Origin: Arcanobacterium buesumense
GTDB lineage: Bacteria > Actinomycetota > Actinomycetes > Actinomycetales > Actinomycetaceae
DNA length: 64,000 nt
Assembly: GCF_012563545.1 (NCBI RefSeq)
Contig: NZ_CP050804.1
Location: 1 to 64,000 of the forward strand
Direction of reading: 5' to 3'
Positions within the stretch are counted from its first letter, which is position 1; each line of letters starts with the position of its first letter. The notes beneath the pieces were generated by a model. The model searched no databases. It was not told the origin of the DNA and saw nothing but the letters and a program-made list of their open reading frames with translations. This document shows positions 27,836 through 40,553 of this stretch, piece after piece. Both the position numbers and the translations under genes were made by a program.

Positions 27836-28837
27836 ATGAAGCGAAAAGTTATTCTCGCTGTTGTAGCTGCAGGAGCATTATCAATGAGCGCCTGTGGAGC
27901 TATCGATACAGGATCAGGAGAGGTAAAACCCGCAAAAGCTGGTGATGAAGCTACTTCCTTACCAGAGAGCTGTACGTCAGATTCGCCAATTTTAGGAGTC
28001 TTACTGCCAAATCTAACAAATCCATATTATGTTGCTATGCAGGAAGGATTTGAAGAACAGGGTAAAGAACAAGGCTTTACTGTTGATGTTTCTATCGCCA
28101 ATGACGATGATTCAAATCAGTTAGCGCAAGCACAGGCTTTACTCCAGAAAAAGCCATGTGCTATTGCATTAAATCCAGTCAATTCAGATCCATCAGCGGC
28201 AATCGTCAAACTTGCTAATGACGCAGGTGTTCCTGTGTTTAATGTGAATGTGGGTGTTTCTGAAACTGCTATGAGTAATCAAGATGCTTCAATCGTGCAA
28301 TATCTTGGTGCTGATAATGCAGGTGGTGGAACAGTTATTGGTGAACAAGTACTCAAAGACTTTGGGGATGATGCTGAGCTGCATGTTGGCTTAGTAACTG
28401 CGCCAGATCAAACTATTGTAGTCGAAAGAGATGATGCCTTTAAGAAAGCACTCGAAAAGAACAGTCATGCAACAGTTGATGCGACTGTTGATGGAAAAGT
28501 TCAGCTAGATACAGCACTTAATGTGACATCATCTATGCTTCAAGGAAATCCCGACATGAATGTAATTTTTGCTTCTACGGGACCTGCTGCACAGGGGGCA
28601 CTTGAAGCAGTGAAAGCGTCCGGACGAGATGTTAAAGTCTATGGTTTCTGCGCTTCAGAACTACCACTGACAGAAACATACCCTGGTTGTGTTGCGCAAG
28701 AACCAAAGGATTACGGAAAACGTGTTGTTGATCAGATCAAGACGTTTATCAGTGACGGAAAAGTTGATGCTGAAATTTTACGTCCGTTGAAGTTGTTCGT
28801 AACCGGAGAAACTCCTGCGCCAGGTGAGGTTGGCTGA
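27836..28837 (+). CDS. Sugar ABC transporter substrate-binding lipoprotein
   Basis: A periplasmic-binding-protein type 1 (RbsB/XylF-like) protein, 333 aa. The lipoprotein signal peptide MKRKVILAVVAAGALSMSAC is attached at Cys20. It contains LGVLLPNLTNPYYVAMQEGFE and the hinge region AGVPVFNVNVGV typical of ribose-class receptors. AAGGAGAAACC precedes the ATG. It is anchored outside the membrane and delivers sugar to the neighbouring permease. The order permease-receptor-ATPase is less usual than ATPase-first. Confidence 0.9.
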   Translation: MKRKVILAVVAAGALSMSACGAIDTGSGEVKPAKAGDEATSLPESCTSDSPILGVLLPNLTNPYYVAMQEGFEEQGKEQGFTVDVSIANDDDSNQLAQAQALLQKKPCAIALNPVNSDPSAAIVKLANDAGVPVFNVNVGVSETAMSNQDASIVQYLGADNAGGGTVIGEQVLKDFGDDAELHVGLVTAPDQTIVVERDDAFKKALEKNSHATVDATVDGKVQLDTALNVTSSMLQGNPDMNVIFASTGPAAQGALEAVKASGRDVKVYGFCASELPLTETYPGCVAQEPKDYGKRVVDQIKTFISDGKVDAEILRPLKLFVTGETPAPGEVG

Positions 28838-28842
28838 TCAAT

Positions 28843-30387
28843 ATGAGTGAGAAGAAGATGCCCGTTTCTAAAGTTGGATTTCAGGCGGTGAATTTAACAA
28901 AACATTTCGCAGGCGTGCCAGCCTTGGCGGGCATCTCCTTCGATCTAAAGCCTGGTGAAATTGTTGGTTTGGTAGGGCATAATGGTGCTGGCAAGTCTAC
29001 GTTATTGAAAGTTCTGGCAGGAGCTCATAAGTATGACGGAGGCGAGCTTTATCTTGATGGAAAGTCAGTGGTTTTTAATAGTCCCGCTGAAGCTATTAGT
29101 CACGGTGTGAGCACTGTCTATCAAGAACTATCGCTGATACCTAATTTAACGGTTCAAGAAAATATTTGGCTTGGAAGGGAACTATCTGGCATAGCTGGGT
29201 TACGAAAAGCAGAGATGCGCAAGTTTGCCCAACAAATGTTGGATGAGTTTCACCTAGAAATGGATGTTGATCGTTCGTTAGGTTCTTATCCAGTTGCAGC
29301 TCGACAAATGCTAGAAATAGCTATTGCAGCGACCAAAAATACTAAGTATCTGTTACTGGATGAACCTACGACTTCCCTTGAAGGCGAGCAGATCGGTAGG
29401 TTACTTGATTACGTCAAAGATATTGCGAAGCGTAAGAATGTTGGCGTATTGCTTGTTGATCATAAGTTAGATGAGTTGTATGAAGTCGCACACCGGATTG
29501 TAGCTTTAGTAGATGGCAAAGTAATCCTTGATGCTGACGCTGAATCAATTTCGCATGAAGAAGTAGTTCGGGCGATCGTTGGTGATGATATTGCAGATGC
29601 ACAAGAAAAAGGTATGGATACTACACGAATAGGGAAAACTAGTGGTGAAGTAATCTTATCTGTTTCAGATGTTCATGGCCCTCATTTGCAGGGTGTCTCA
29701 TTCGATGCGCGAGAAGGGCAGATCGTTGGGCTATACGGCTTAGTTGGTGCGGGACGTACTGAACTATTGCGCTCGCTTATCGGTGTTGAGCCGGTATATT
29801 CGGGTGAAGTTGAACTTTTCCGGGAGCGGTATATTCCTAAAAATCCGGCAGATGCGATGAAATGTGGTTTTGCGTATCTTACTGAGGAACGAAAAATCGA
29901 TGGCATAGTTCCAGGAATGTCAAGCCCTCAAAATATTGCATTGCCAATTGTAACTCAGTTTTCAACAGGGGGGTGGATCAATAATGCCCGTTTATCAAAA
30001 ATGACATCAGAATTTTTGAACCGATTACACGTTCGAGGTAATACGCAGGGGCCGATTGTTGCTCTGTCTGGAGGGAACCAACAAAAGGTCTTAATTGCGC
30101 GAACATTAGCTCAGCAACCTAAAATTTTGTTATTAGACGAGCCGACAAAAGGTGTAGATATTGGAGTAAAGTCGGAAATCCATTCGCTACTCAAATCAAT
30201 GGTTGCTGATGAGGGAATGACACTCATCGTATCGTCTTCTGAAGAGGAAGAAATCCTTGAATTAGCAGATGTAGTGACAGTTTTTGCGCACGGTAAAACG
30301 GTTGCAAGTGAGATTCCTGTTGAGGACCTAACTGTTGCAAAACTTCGTGAGTTGGCCTGGATTGCAACAACAGAGTCAATAAGTTGA
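28843..30387 (+). CDS. Sugar ABC transporter ATP-binding protein (RbsA/XylG type)
   Basis: A fused double ABC ATPase, 514 aa. The first domain has Walker A GHNGAGKSTLLK and Walker B YLLLDEPTTSL. Its signature motif is replaced by SYPVAARQMLEIA, as in this family. The second domain has a degenerate Walker A GLVGAGRTELLRSL and a full signature LSGGNQQKVLIARTLAQ with LLLDEPTKGVDIG. One normal and one altered site is typical of CUT2 importers. It is the last gene of the xylB operon, followed by a strong hairpin. Confidence 0.92.
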   Translation: MSEKKMPVSKVGFQAVNLTKHFAGVPALAGISFDLKPGEIVGLVGHNGAGKSTLLKVLAGAHKYDGGELYLDGKSVVFNSPAEAISHGVSTVYQELSLIPNLTVQENIWLGRELSGIAGLRKAEMRKFAQQMLDEFHLEMDVDRSLGSYPVAARQMLEIAIAATKNTKYLLLDEPTTSLEGEQIGRLLDYVKDIAKRKNVGVLLVDHKLDELYEVAHRIVALVDGKVILDADAESISHEEVVRAIVGDDIADAQEKGMDTTRIGKTSGEVILSVSDVHGPHLQGVSFDAREGQIVGLYGLVGAGRTELLRSLIGVEPVYSGEVELFRERYIPKNPADAMKCGFAYLTEERKIDGIVPGMSSPQNIALPIVTQFSTGGWINNARLSKMTSEFLNRLHVRGNTQGPIVALSGGNQQKVLIARTLAQQPKILLLDEPTKGVDIGVKSEIHSLLKSMVADEGMTLIVSSSEEEEILELADVVTVFAHGKTVASEIPVEDLTVAKLRELAWIATTESIS

Positions 30388-30473
30388 TGAAACGCGAGGT
30401 CCCTCAGTATCGAGCTAATAGTTGACTCTCATCGTGCTTCGTAGAGTTTCATTTAGTTCTGATCTGGGTTAAT

Positions 30474-30515
30474 GGAGGGGTTGCTATTAGAAAATCTGAT
30501 AGCAACCCCTCCTTT
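30474..30515 (+). terminator. Terminator of the sugar ABC operon
   Basis: GGAGGGGTTGCTAT pairs perfectly with ATAGCAACCCCTCC around an 11-nt loop, followed by TTT. No other feature was found between 30388 and the insertion sequence at 30552. Confidence 0.88.
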
Positions 30516-30551
30516 GGATGGTGTTGAAACTATGCCAAATATGGAAGAATC

Positions 30552-31861
<1,310 letters not shown>

Positions 31862-33463
31862 GTTTGACGGATTCCACCCATCCGAAAAGTGCGAAGTCAT
31901 CAATAGATTTCCATCCTTACCGAGGATAGAAGATTCACTGGAAGGATTTGTACCAGGATATTGATCTTCAAACCCTGAAATACCGGATCCGATGCAATAG
32001 AACGTGAATTTCTCTGAAACACACTATCTGCTGAAGACAATCCAAACGGTCTTCCTGCAGACGGGCCAACTATTCCCTTTGAAATCCACTCACCACGATT
32101 GGTTTTAGACGGACCCCATTGAGCTAACGGACTATTCAAGGAAACCTGGAAATTATCTTTACTCACAACTCGCAAATATTTATGCGTTTCCGGATTCTGA
32201 CCGATAGGTTGAGCTGATCCTTGACGTTGCCCGTACTGAACGAGCATATTGCCGTAATCGTCAAACTGGATATCCACATCTTTAAAAACCGGACGATCTT
32301 TCAAATTTGGCAATACTGGCATATCAACATGCCTAGATAGACGATAGTTCCATCTGGCTTATGGGCGAATAATTTAAGCTCATTGCCCCCTTGTGGATGA
32401 TTAGCAACACCCTTACTAGGACGTGGACCACCGAAAATATACGAACCGTCAGGCGCCATTGCGCCAACTAAAATGCGGTACCGGCCTTCGAAATTGTGTA
32501 TGCGCGCTCCGGATCTGTGTAGGAACCATTCGTTCCAGGGTAGCTTAGCTGACTTGTACCTGCTACCGAAGGATATATTGTTCCGCCGGTATTCTCTGAG
32601 ACTGCTGTTGGCATTACATATGAACCCCCGTGGGTTGGATGTGATTGCCATTCAGCTTTTATTTCGCCTTTTCGTCCATCAACCGCATGCCAGTAGGCTT
32701 CATTTGGCGTTCCATCTGCAACACGATAATGCCACAAAAGCACATTGCCGTCATAATTCGAAGTATCGTTAACACTACCCGTTTCTAGCGCCCACATCTC
32801 TGGAGTGCCGTTAGATGAATATGTTGCCAAGCTATTAAAATGGCCTAGTCTGTTAGATATCTGGAAGTTTTGATACCGTTCTCAGTAGGTTTGCCCTTGG
32901 TCTCCTCTACGAAATGCCCAAGATAATGAATCGTGAGGAATATCGTAGGTGTTAACTACTCTACCGTCACATACTTCTTGAACCATTCCTTCGACAGCCA
33001 TCAAAAATAGCGTATTTGGCGCACACTGATCGAAACTATCTAAAGTATTTCCACCCTTACCCCATAAAGCAGTTTTATCTGAAGCAAGAACGGGGAGAAT
33101 ATCATCTGCAAAAGAGTCCAGCAACAAAAGCTCATCATCTTCACTGGCGAAGGTCTTCTTCGGAATCCTGAACAACTTCTTCGGTGTCAGGGGTGATGTT
33201 TCGTCAGTCTTATTTAACTCTTCTTCTTGCTCAGGTTTAGTAGATTGAGAATCCTCATTATCGACACTAGGTACCTCTTGAGGCTGATCAACAGTTGGCG
33301 CCTCTTCATCTTGAGCCTGACTTGTCGCAACCTCATCACCGTGTTCATCACTATGCTCAATTGAGGCCAAGGCGTCTTGAGTCATCGGAACGATCGTCAT
33401 GGAACCACTAACCAATAAGGCTAGTCCCATACCTACAAGTCGTTTCCAGCTTAATTCAGCCAT
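31862..33463 (-). pseudogene. Broken surface adhesin (pilus-tip type), truncated by the insertion sequence
   Basis: Remains of a large secreted protein. It starts at ATG 33463 with a signal peptide (WKRLVGMGLALLVSGSMTIV), then an acidic Glu/Thr/Pro-rich linker. The next region, including CAPNTLFLMAVEGMVQEV, is beta-rich, with blade-like repeats such as SLATYSSNGTPEMWALETG, AMAPDGSYIFGG and DVDIQFDDYGNMLVQYG, resembling beta-propeller heads (DUF6923-like) of actinobacterial fimbrial adhesins. The frame is broken by a TGA at 32882-32884, where reading resumes in the same frame, and by frameshifts near 32480, 32310 and 31980. It ends at the insertion sequence in HFSDGWNPSN, with no C-terminal sorting signal left. 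Confidence 0.72.
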
Positions 33464-33735
33464 CGTCAGTCCATCCAAAACACGTTAAAACATCAAATAC
33501 GGATAATCTGATGTTATTTTTCAGTCACGACACTTGTGCCGTATTTCGGAAATACTACAGCTTCGGGGGGAGTCAATATATTTTAGAATGTTAGTCCCAA
33601 AAAATATTTAAATGAAGCATTGATGCTACAATGGTGAATACTCTTTTCGCGACATACCAGTAAACACACCCAATGCAACCACAAAACGTGATTCGCACTG
33701 CATAGTGGCTATGTTTATTTTTCACCCACCACGTA

Positions 33736-34734
33736 TTAGCGGGACTTCTCCACAATCTTCCCTTTACGATTACGGAACAACCTAGCCCACGAATCCGGTT
33801 CCGTACGAGGCTTGCGCGGTCCTCGTCGTCGCCAAGGACGAACCGCCGGAACGGACCACCGCACCCGCTTAGACAACGCAATAACGCCGTCAACGCCAAG
33901 CAAGAAAACAGCCAACCAGATCCCCAAGTATGTCCACCACTGGGTTGGATCAATCCGCTCACCCAAAACCAACGCCACCACAATAACTAACACTGGCTCC
34001 ACATAGGACAACAACCCAAAAATCCCATACGGGAGCCACTTAACCGCCAAAACATAAGAGATAACGCCAAAAACTGACAGGGCACCCAAGAACAATAAAA
34101 CCGCCACGAGCGTCACTGACGAAAACACCGCCTGAATCGAATGACCACTCAACGCAACCCATAATGATATCGGTAACGCCAACGTCATTTCCCACGCAAG
34201 CGCCCCAACACCATCAGTCTCAAAATGACGGCGAACCACAAAATATGCCGGATAGCCAAAAGCAATAAAAGACGCGACCGGACCAATACCACCGGAACGC
34301 CACGCCTCATACGCCACCGCCATCGTAGCAATAACAGTCGCCACAACCATGAGCCGAGTCATGCGCTCACCGTAGAAAACTTTGCCAATAACCACCATCA
34401 CCAGTGGCATCAGAAAATAGCCCATACCAACTTCTAGCGTTCGCCCCACCTGCGGCGCCCAACCAAAAAGCCACATTTGTGCAGCTAGCATCGGAGCACA
34501 AAAAGCGTAGGCAAGAAGCTTCTTGGGTTCTTCACGCACCCGTCGAACCTCATTAGTGAACCACGAAAAACGATGTGTCATCACCAAAACAATAAGGACA
34601 CCTGGGACAGTCATAATCATGCGCCAGGCCCATAACTCCACACCGGTGAGCGGGGCAGTAAACGCTGCGAAAAATGAAAACATCGCAAAAGCGACGGAGG
34701 ACAACAATGAGATGACGACGCCGCGACTAGACAT
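33736..34734 (-). CDS. EamA/RarD-type DMT superfamily permease
   Basis: A 332-aa membrane protein of the drug/metabolite transporter superfamily, closest to RarD. It has about ten hydrophobic segments in two EamA halves. Landmarks are FSFFAAFTAPLTGVELWAWRM in the first helices, GMGYFLMPLVMVVIGKVFYGER, and the C-terminal LLSYVEPVLVIVVALVLGERI. A basic cytoplasmic tail rich in Arg and Lys ends the protein. The start is ATG 34734 (MSSRGVVISLL), with GCGGGG before it; the longer open frame to 34803 includes a terminator and is unlikely. The substrate is unknown. It lies inside the segment bounded by the inverted insertion sequences. Confidence 0.85.
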   Translation of the reverse strand: MSSRGVVISLLSSVAFAMFSFFAAFTAPLTGVELWAWRMIMTVPGVLIVLVMTHRFSWFTNEVRRVREEPKKLLAYAFCAPMLAAQMWLFGWAPQVGRTLEVGMGYFLMPLVMVVIGKVFYGERMTRLMVVATVIATMAVAYEAWRSGGIGPVASFIAFGYPAYFVVRRHFETDGVGALAWEMTLALPISLWVALSGHSIQAVFSSVTLVAVLLFLGALSVFGVISYVLAVKWLPYGIFGLLSYVEPVLVIVVALVLGERIDPTQWWTYLGIWLAVFLLGVDGVIALSKRVRWSVPAVRPWRRRGPRKPRTEPDSWARLFRNRKGKIVEKSR

Positions 34735-34765
34735 GGGAAACCCCGCAATACAGTGGTGGAAAGGA

Positions 34766-34803
34766 GAAAATGTGGGCGGGACCCATAAGGTCCCGCCCAT
34801 CAC
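34766..34803 (-). terminator. Terminator after the BCCT gene
   Basis: On the minus strand ATGGGCGGGACC pairs with GGTCCCGCCCAC around a short loop, followed by ATTTTC. It lies between the BCCT stop and the DMT permease start, so those two genes are separate transcripts. Confidence 0.82.
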
Positions 34804-34853
34804 ATTAGCGCGAATTATTCGTAACTACGCCAGTAACTCGCTGTGAGTTTGCA

Positions 34854-36677
34854 CTACTTGCGTCCAGCTTTCGTTGCTACCTTATCAGCTGCTTTCGCAG
34901 CAGACTTAGCTGCTCCCTTTCCAGTTGGATGCTTCATCCGAGCCATCCGCTTCTTAGCCTGCTGGATTTCCTCACGCTCGCGCACATGGCGACGCTCAAT
35001 TGCCAACTGGCGATTGAATCGCTCTTGCTCGCGCTGGTCCAGATAAATAACATCTGAACGCAGATCCTTAACGATAGAGAACATCAACGCAAACACCACG
35101 AAAAGGAATGGAGTTGCGGCCACAATCGTCACGCTTTGAATAGAATGTAACGCTTGGTCACCACCGGAAACCAACAAAGTCAAGCCAATCATCGCAGTAA
35201 CCAGACCCCATGCTCCGGTCAACCATGGCGTAGCGTTCGCCCGGCCACCTTGGGAAAGTGACCCCATCACCGTCGACGCTGAATCAGCTGACGTGATAAA
35301 GAATGTGGCAAGCAAAAGCACAGCAACAATACCCATCACGAAACCGCCAGGGAGCGAATGAAGCAAGTTGAACAGTTGCGACTCGGGAACGCCGTCGGCA
35401 TAAATACTTTGTCCCGCCTGCTCCATCGAAATAGCACTGCCACCAAAAATAGCAAACCATACGGTAGAAAGACCGGCAGGTACGAGCAAAACTCCAGTAC
35501 AGAACTCACGGATCGTACGCCCACGAGAAATACGGGCAATAAACATACCTACGAATGGTGACCAAGAAACCCACCATGCCCAATAGAAGATCGTCCATGC
35601 CGAAATCCAGTCACCGGCAGTGCCGTCTGCAGCCGAAGCGGTTCGACCAGCCATCTCGAAGAACTGGGAAGCGTATGCACCTAGTGAGCCAGGAAGAAGG
35701 TTGAGCTGGATGATTGTTGGGCCAAGAACAAACACGAAGATCGCGAGCGCAGCCGCAAAAACCATGTTGACATTCGACAAGATACGAATACCCTTGCCAA
35801 CACCGGACATCGCCGAAAGTAGGAAAGCGAGGGTGAGGACGACGACGATCGTGATGATCATGCCGGTACCCGGATCCTCGATAAAACCAGAGGCAGTAAG
35901 ACCTGCTCGGATCTGCAGAGCACCCAAACCTAGGGAACATGCGGTTCCGAAAACGGTCGCGAAAATTGATAGCGAATCAATTGCTTTACCAACAAAACCA
36001 TTGGCGTGCTTTTCCCCAATAAGCGGGGTGAAGGTGGCGGAGATAAGCTGACGGCGACCTACTCGGTAAGTCGAATAACCGATAGCAAGACCAACAATGG
36101 CATACATTGCCCACGGGTGGAGGGTCCAGTGGAACATGGCTGTTGCCATAGCTGTTCCAACTTCGTGAGCATTATGCCCGGGAACGCCGTCACGATAGAA
36201 CGCGAGTGGTTCCGAAGCTCCGTAGAACATCAAGCCGATACCCATACCGGCAGCGAACATCATTGCGATCCACGAAGAATTGGAGAATTCGGGCTGTTCA
36301 TCAGCCGCGCCTAATCGGATTGTTCCAAATTTCGACGCCGCGATAATGACGACGAACGCCACGAAAATGGTGGTGAACAAAACGAATGCCCAACCTAGAT
36401 TATTGAGTACCCAGGAGAAGGCGACGCTAGACGCATTCGAAAAGGTTTCGGGTGCAGCCAAACCCCATACGACCACGCCGAGCACGAGGATCATGGCCGG
36501 GATAACCACGGACCACGCGATGGTGGTGTCGTCCGTTTCGGACGCTAATTCGATTGGTTTTTCTTGTATATCTGCAGCATTGATTTCATGCTCAACAGAT
36601 AGAATTGCAGCTAGTTCCGACGTCGCACTCGACGTTGGATCTATTGGTTTCATATCATTGTTATCTTCACTATCCAT
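34854..36677 (-). CDS. BCCT family transporter (glycine betaine/choline/carnitine)
   Basis: A betaine/choline/carnitine family carrier, 607 aa, that imports trimethylammonium compounds with Na+ or H+, usually for osmotic protection. It has an acidic N-terminal tail of about 50 residues, 12 predicted membrane segments and the family signature [20 protein letters not shown] followed by SRGRTIREF. The C-terminal tail is long and strongly basic with a coiled-coil look ([13 protein letters not shown], then Lys/Ala repeats), a feature that senses osmotic stress in some members such as BetP. GGAAG lies 9 nt before the ATG. It is intact inside an otherwise decayed region. Confidence 0.92.
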   Translation of the reverse strand: MDSEDNNDMKPIDPTSSATSELAAILSVEHEINAADIQEKPIELASETDDTTIAWSVVIPAMILVLGVVVWGLAAPETFSNASSVAFSWVLNNLGWAFVLFTTIFVAFVVIIAASKFGTIRLGAADEQPEFSNSSWIAMMFAAGMGIGLMFYGASEPLAFYRDGVPGHNAHEVGTAMATAMFHWTLHPWAMYAIVGLAIGYSTYRVGRRQLISATFTPLIGEKHANGFVGKAIDSLSIFATVFGTACSLGLGALQIRAGLTASGFIEDPGTGMIITIVVVLTLAFLLSAMSGVGKGIRILSNVNMVFAAALAIFVFVLGPTIIQLNLLPGSLGAYASQFFEMAGRTASAADGTAGDWISAWTIFYWAWWVSWSPFVGMFIARISRGRTIREFCTGVLLVPAGLSTVWFAIFGGSAISMEQAGQSIYADGVPESQLFNLLHSLPGGFVMGIVAVLLLATFFITSADSASTVMGSLSQGGRANATPWLTGAWGLVTAMIGLTLLVSGGDQALHSIQSVTIVAATPFLFVVFALMFSIVKDLRSDVIYLDQREQERFNRQLAIERRHVREREEIQQAKKRMARMKHPTGKGAAKSAAKAADKVATKAGRK

Positions 36678-36760
36678 ATTGCCATTCTTCCGGAGTGCGC
36701 CTCCTTTTCCTAAGAATTAAGCCAAAAACGGCGCTTTTTCTGTCGTAACTCACAGATTTA

Positions 36761-36809
36761 CTACCCAAAAAGGACAAACCGTCATTTGCGGTTTGCCCCT
36801 TTTAGGTAG
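36761..36809 (-). terminator. Terminator between the pilin-like remnant and the BCCT gene
   Basis: A long hairpin: CTACC, CAAAAAGG and CAAACCG on one arm pair with CGGTTTG, CCCCTTTT and GGTAG on the other, with one or two mismatches and a 7-nt loop. On the minus strand it lies just after the stop of the 34-codon remnant (36821). Confidence 0.72.
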
Positions 36810-36820
36810 TAATTTTCTTG

Positions 36821-37100
36821 TTAACTGTGCTTCCGTCGGCCAATAATACCCACTCCGCCCGCAAGGGCGAGCACTGTCGCAAAATTCTCGATCGAAGTAA
36901 CTGGAGTTAGCGGAATAAGTGGCATATTAATCTTTAACTTTCCTTGTGCGTTTTCCAAGTTCTTTTCCTACTCTGACCTCTATGCCTGCGAGCTTCAATT
37001 ACTACTCAGTTCCACTCAATTTGTTTTGCAGTTCAGCTAGTTTGTTAGCCTTATTCATTTTGATTAGCGCCACTTGAAAGCAACATTCCAATCCAGTCAT
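36821..37100 (-). pseudogene. Possible 3' remnant of a pilin or adhesin with degenerate sorting signal
   Basis: Two short pieces on the minus strand look like the end of a cell-wall pilin. At 37100-37002 a stretch reads FQVALIKMNKANKLAELQ then NKLSGTE, like the prealbumin-fold motif V-x-L-x-K ... L-x-G-x-E of SpaA-type pilins, and stops at TAG. At 36925-36821 a 34-codon piece has IPLTP, a hydrophobic helix ATVLALAGGVGIIG and a basic end RRKHS, as in a sorting signal, but Pro replaces the Gly of LPxTG. The second piece could also be a free small membrane peptide, since AAGGAAAG lies about 13 nt before its ATG. The rest up to 37212 shows nothing recognisable. Confidence 0.4.
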
Positions 37101-37212
37101 GATGCTGGATATAACTAGTACATATTCAGTTGATTGTCATTATTTTAACCACTCACATCACAGTTAACGATTCGTTGAGTGTAGGTGTACAGCAAAATCC
37201 GAGAATATGGAT

Positions 37213-38522
<1,310 letters not shown>

Positions 38523-39337
38523 ACCAGTGGACTATATCCCACACTCGCAAGTTGGATATATCAATACAATCAATCGAAAGTATTTGACATATACTCTGAA
38601 GAAGTGGATCACATTTCCCCTTCAGCCGACGATCAAACCGAAGAAGCACACCGGTACAATGTGCTCTACAGTCAGGAGCGGATCTACGCTCCAACGCAAA
38701 CAAGCCCACCGGCGTCGGAACATTCGATGACACAAGTACACGCAATTTTCGTGGATATCATGAACTACTGAGCATCAATGACACTGGCATCATGGGTCGA
38801 ATCATCGTAGACAAAGCAGACCTTGATCTACCCATCTATCACGGTGCAACAACACAAAACTTACTTAAAGGTTCTGCCCATCTTGAAGGCACATCACTAC
38901 CAATTGGCGGAATAGGCACCCGAACAGTTATTATTGGACATCGCGGTTTAGCTAGTGCCGAAATGTTTACCCACCTTGACCGGCTAGAAGAAGGTGACTT
39001 ATTTTCCATAAATATTTTAGGAAGAGTGTATTCCTATAAAGTTATCGACATACAAGTCGTTTCCCCAGAAGAATCAGATTCAATCCGTCCGGTAGAAGGA
39101 AAAGATCTGGCAACACTCATCACATGCAAACCGCTGGGCATTAACAGCCACCGAATCCTTGTTACTGGTGAACGAGTAGACCCCACTCCGGCAGTTGAAG
39201 AGGGCCGAGCAACCAGTGCCTCGTACCTGCCACGATTCCCGTGGTTGCTCCTTGGTGGAGCAGTCCTGATTCTCATGTCGCTAGGAAGCATCACCCACTC
39301 AGCTATTGGAATATGGAAAGAAAAAAAGAAACAATAG
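38523..39337 (+). pseudogene. Class C sortase, 5'-truncated and frameshifted
   Basis: Remains of a pilus-assembly sortase, the transpeptidase that links pilins. After the insertion sequence the frame reads GLYPTLASWIYQYNQSKVFD, the hallmark class C N-terminus, and continues to EAHRYNVLYSQ. A frameshift near 38680 follows, and the other frame resumes at NANKPTGVGTFDDTS and runs to the end through LLSINDTGIMGRI and DLPIYHGATTQNLLKGSAHL. Catalytic His (VIIGHRG), Cys (TLITCKPLG) and Arg (SHRILV) are still present, with a C-terminal membrane helix. An ATG at 38792 could give a 181-aa product, but it would lack the N-terminal anchor. Probably non-functional. Confidence 0.82.
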
Positions 39338-39369
39338 CGACGAAGAATCGTAGAAATCAACGTAAATAA

Positions 39370-40551
39370 TTAGCCCGATATTGATATTGCCGGTACTTCT
39401 CCCATCAAGGCACAGTCAATCCACTGATCGAAAAAATCATGGCACGCATCGGCGTGGTTGCGTGTTTGTGGTGTTAAATCAAGGGTTAAAGTCGGACGCT
39501 GGGCAGTGATCGGTTCTGCGTTGCGCCAAGTCGCAATAGCTTCACGATATGCCGAACCGATTGGCTTAATACGGCCATCTGCATCAAATAGTCCAAGAGT
39601 ATGTTCTATCTCTGGGAAATCCGCCAATGATCGAGATACGTCATGGGAACACCACCAAGTAATCGCATTCAAATTCGGGGCAGTTCCACCACCATGAACA
39701 CCCATAAGTCGCTCAATATTAGCAGTCAAAAACTGAGCCGAATCGCTAGGATCAACATAGTTTGACGGGGAGCCAATCTCTTGCAACCACACGGGGCGCT
39801 GAATATGCCCATAAGCCCGGCCCCAGGCATCCGCCAACTCGCACAAATACCGCGAAAACCACTCTAACTGGCTACTCCCACGTCCAAAACGTGGACCCAC
39901 CTTACCAAACACCCACGAATGAACAGTAGTAGCATCACCAAAATTAACGGCCGACTCCGGATCGAACGGATGCCCAGTATCAAACCAAATATCGTCGTCA
40001 TGAGTATGAACATGAGTAGCCTCCGGCCACACGTCACGAGCCACACCTAGCAAACGAGAAAGCCAGTCATGCGCCTGTACAGACGTTATCTTATGCTGCT
40101 CTGGATGGCGATCAGCTGCGAACTGAATAAACTCATTACCCAAACTCAAGCCACGCGCCCCAGGAACATCACGCAACCGAGACGCAAGCGCCTCAACAAG
40201 AGCCATCTCACCTGAAACCACATCCGGATCAGTAAAAATATTACGCCGATGCCACGAATTCACCCACGACGGCAAATAATCAAAAGACGACAGGTGCCCC
40301 TGCAACACATCCACATACGTATCCATACCACGCTCATGAGCAAGCTGGACAACCGTAGCAACGTCGTCGAGAGCCCGCTGGCGAATCAACGTACGGTTTG
40401 GTTGCAGCACTGGCCACAACGGAAAAATCCGAACATGATCCACGCCCAGTGACGCGATAGTATCAAAATCAGCCCGCACATGATCCGGATCAAAATCCAG
40501 CCAAGAATGAAACCAGCCGATCCGGGGCGTGTAGTTAACGCCAAATTTCAT
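39370..40551 (-). CDS. GH5-like glycoside hydrolase
   Basis: A 393-aa (beta/alpha)8-barrel glycosidase of clan GH-A, probably GH5-like. The N-terminus reads KFGVNYTPRIGWFHSWLDFD. The acid/base Glu lies in GLSLGNEFIQF and the nucleophile Glu in VWLQEIGSPSNY, the usual NE and QE pair. There is no signal peptide, so it is probably cytoplasmic. It ends 33 bp from the sortase remnant and starts 2 bp after the stop of the alpha-mannosidase gene, so the two form one operon. This suggests cleavage of a mannose-containing oligosaccharide. The exact bond is unknown. Confidence 0.8.
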   Translation of the reverse strand: MKFGVNYTPRIGWFHSWLDFDPDHVRADFDTIASLGVDHVRIFPLWPVLQPNRTLIRQRALDDVATVVQLAHERGMDTYVDVLQGHLSSFDYLPSWVNSWHRRNIFTDPDVVSGEMALVEALASRLRDVPGARGLSLGNEFIQFAADRHPEQHKITSVQAHDWLSRLLGVARDVWPEATHVHTHDDDIWFDTGHPFDPESAVNFGDATTVHSWVFGKVGPRFGRGSSQLEWFSRYLCELADAWGRAYGHIQRPVWLQEIGSPSNYVDPSDSAQFLTANIERLMGVHGGGTAPNLNAITWWCSHDVSRSLADFPEIEHTLGLFDADGRIKPIGSAYREAIATWRNAEPITAQRPTLTLDLTPQTRNHADACHDFFDQWIDCALMGEVPAISISG

Positions 40552-40553
40552 GT

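Noticed and set aside
36821-36925. Small accessory subunit of the BCCT transporter
   Set aside because: A strong terminator separates it from the BCCT gene, and its IPLTP-helix-RRK layout looks more like a sorting signal. Not fully excluded.
38527-38730. Open frame of 67 codons after the right insertion sequence
   Set aside because: It overlaps the frame encoding the sortase N-terminus (YPTLASW, QYNQSK), which has clear family similarity.
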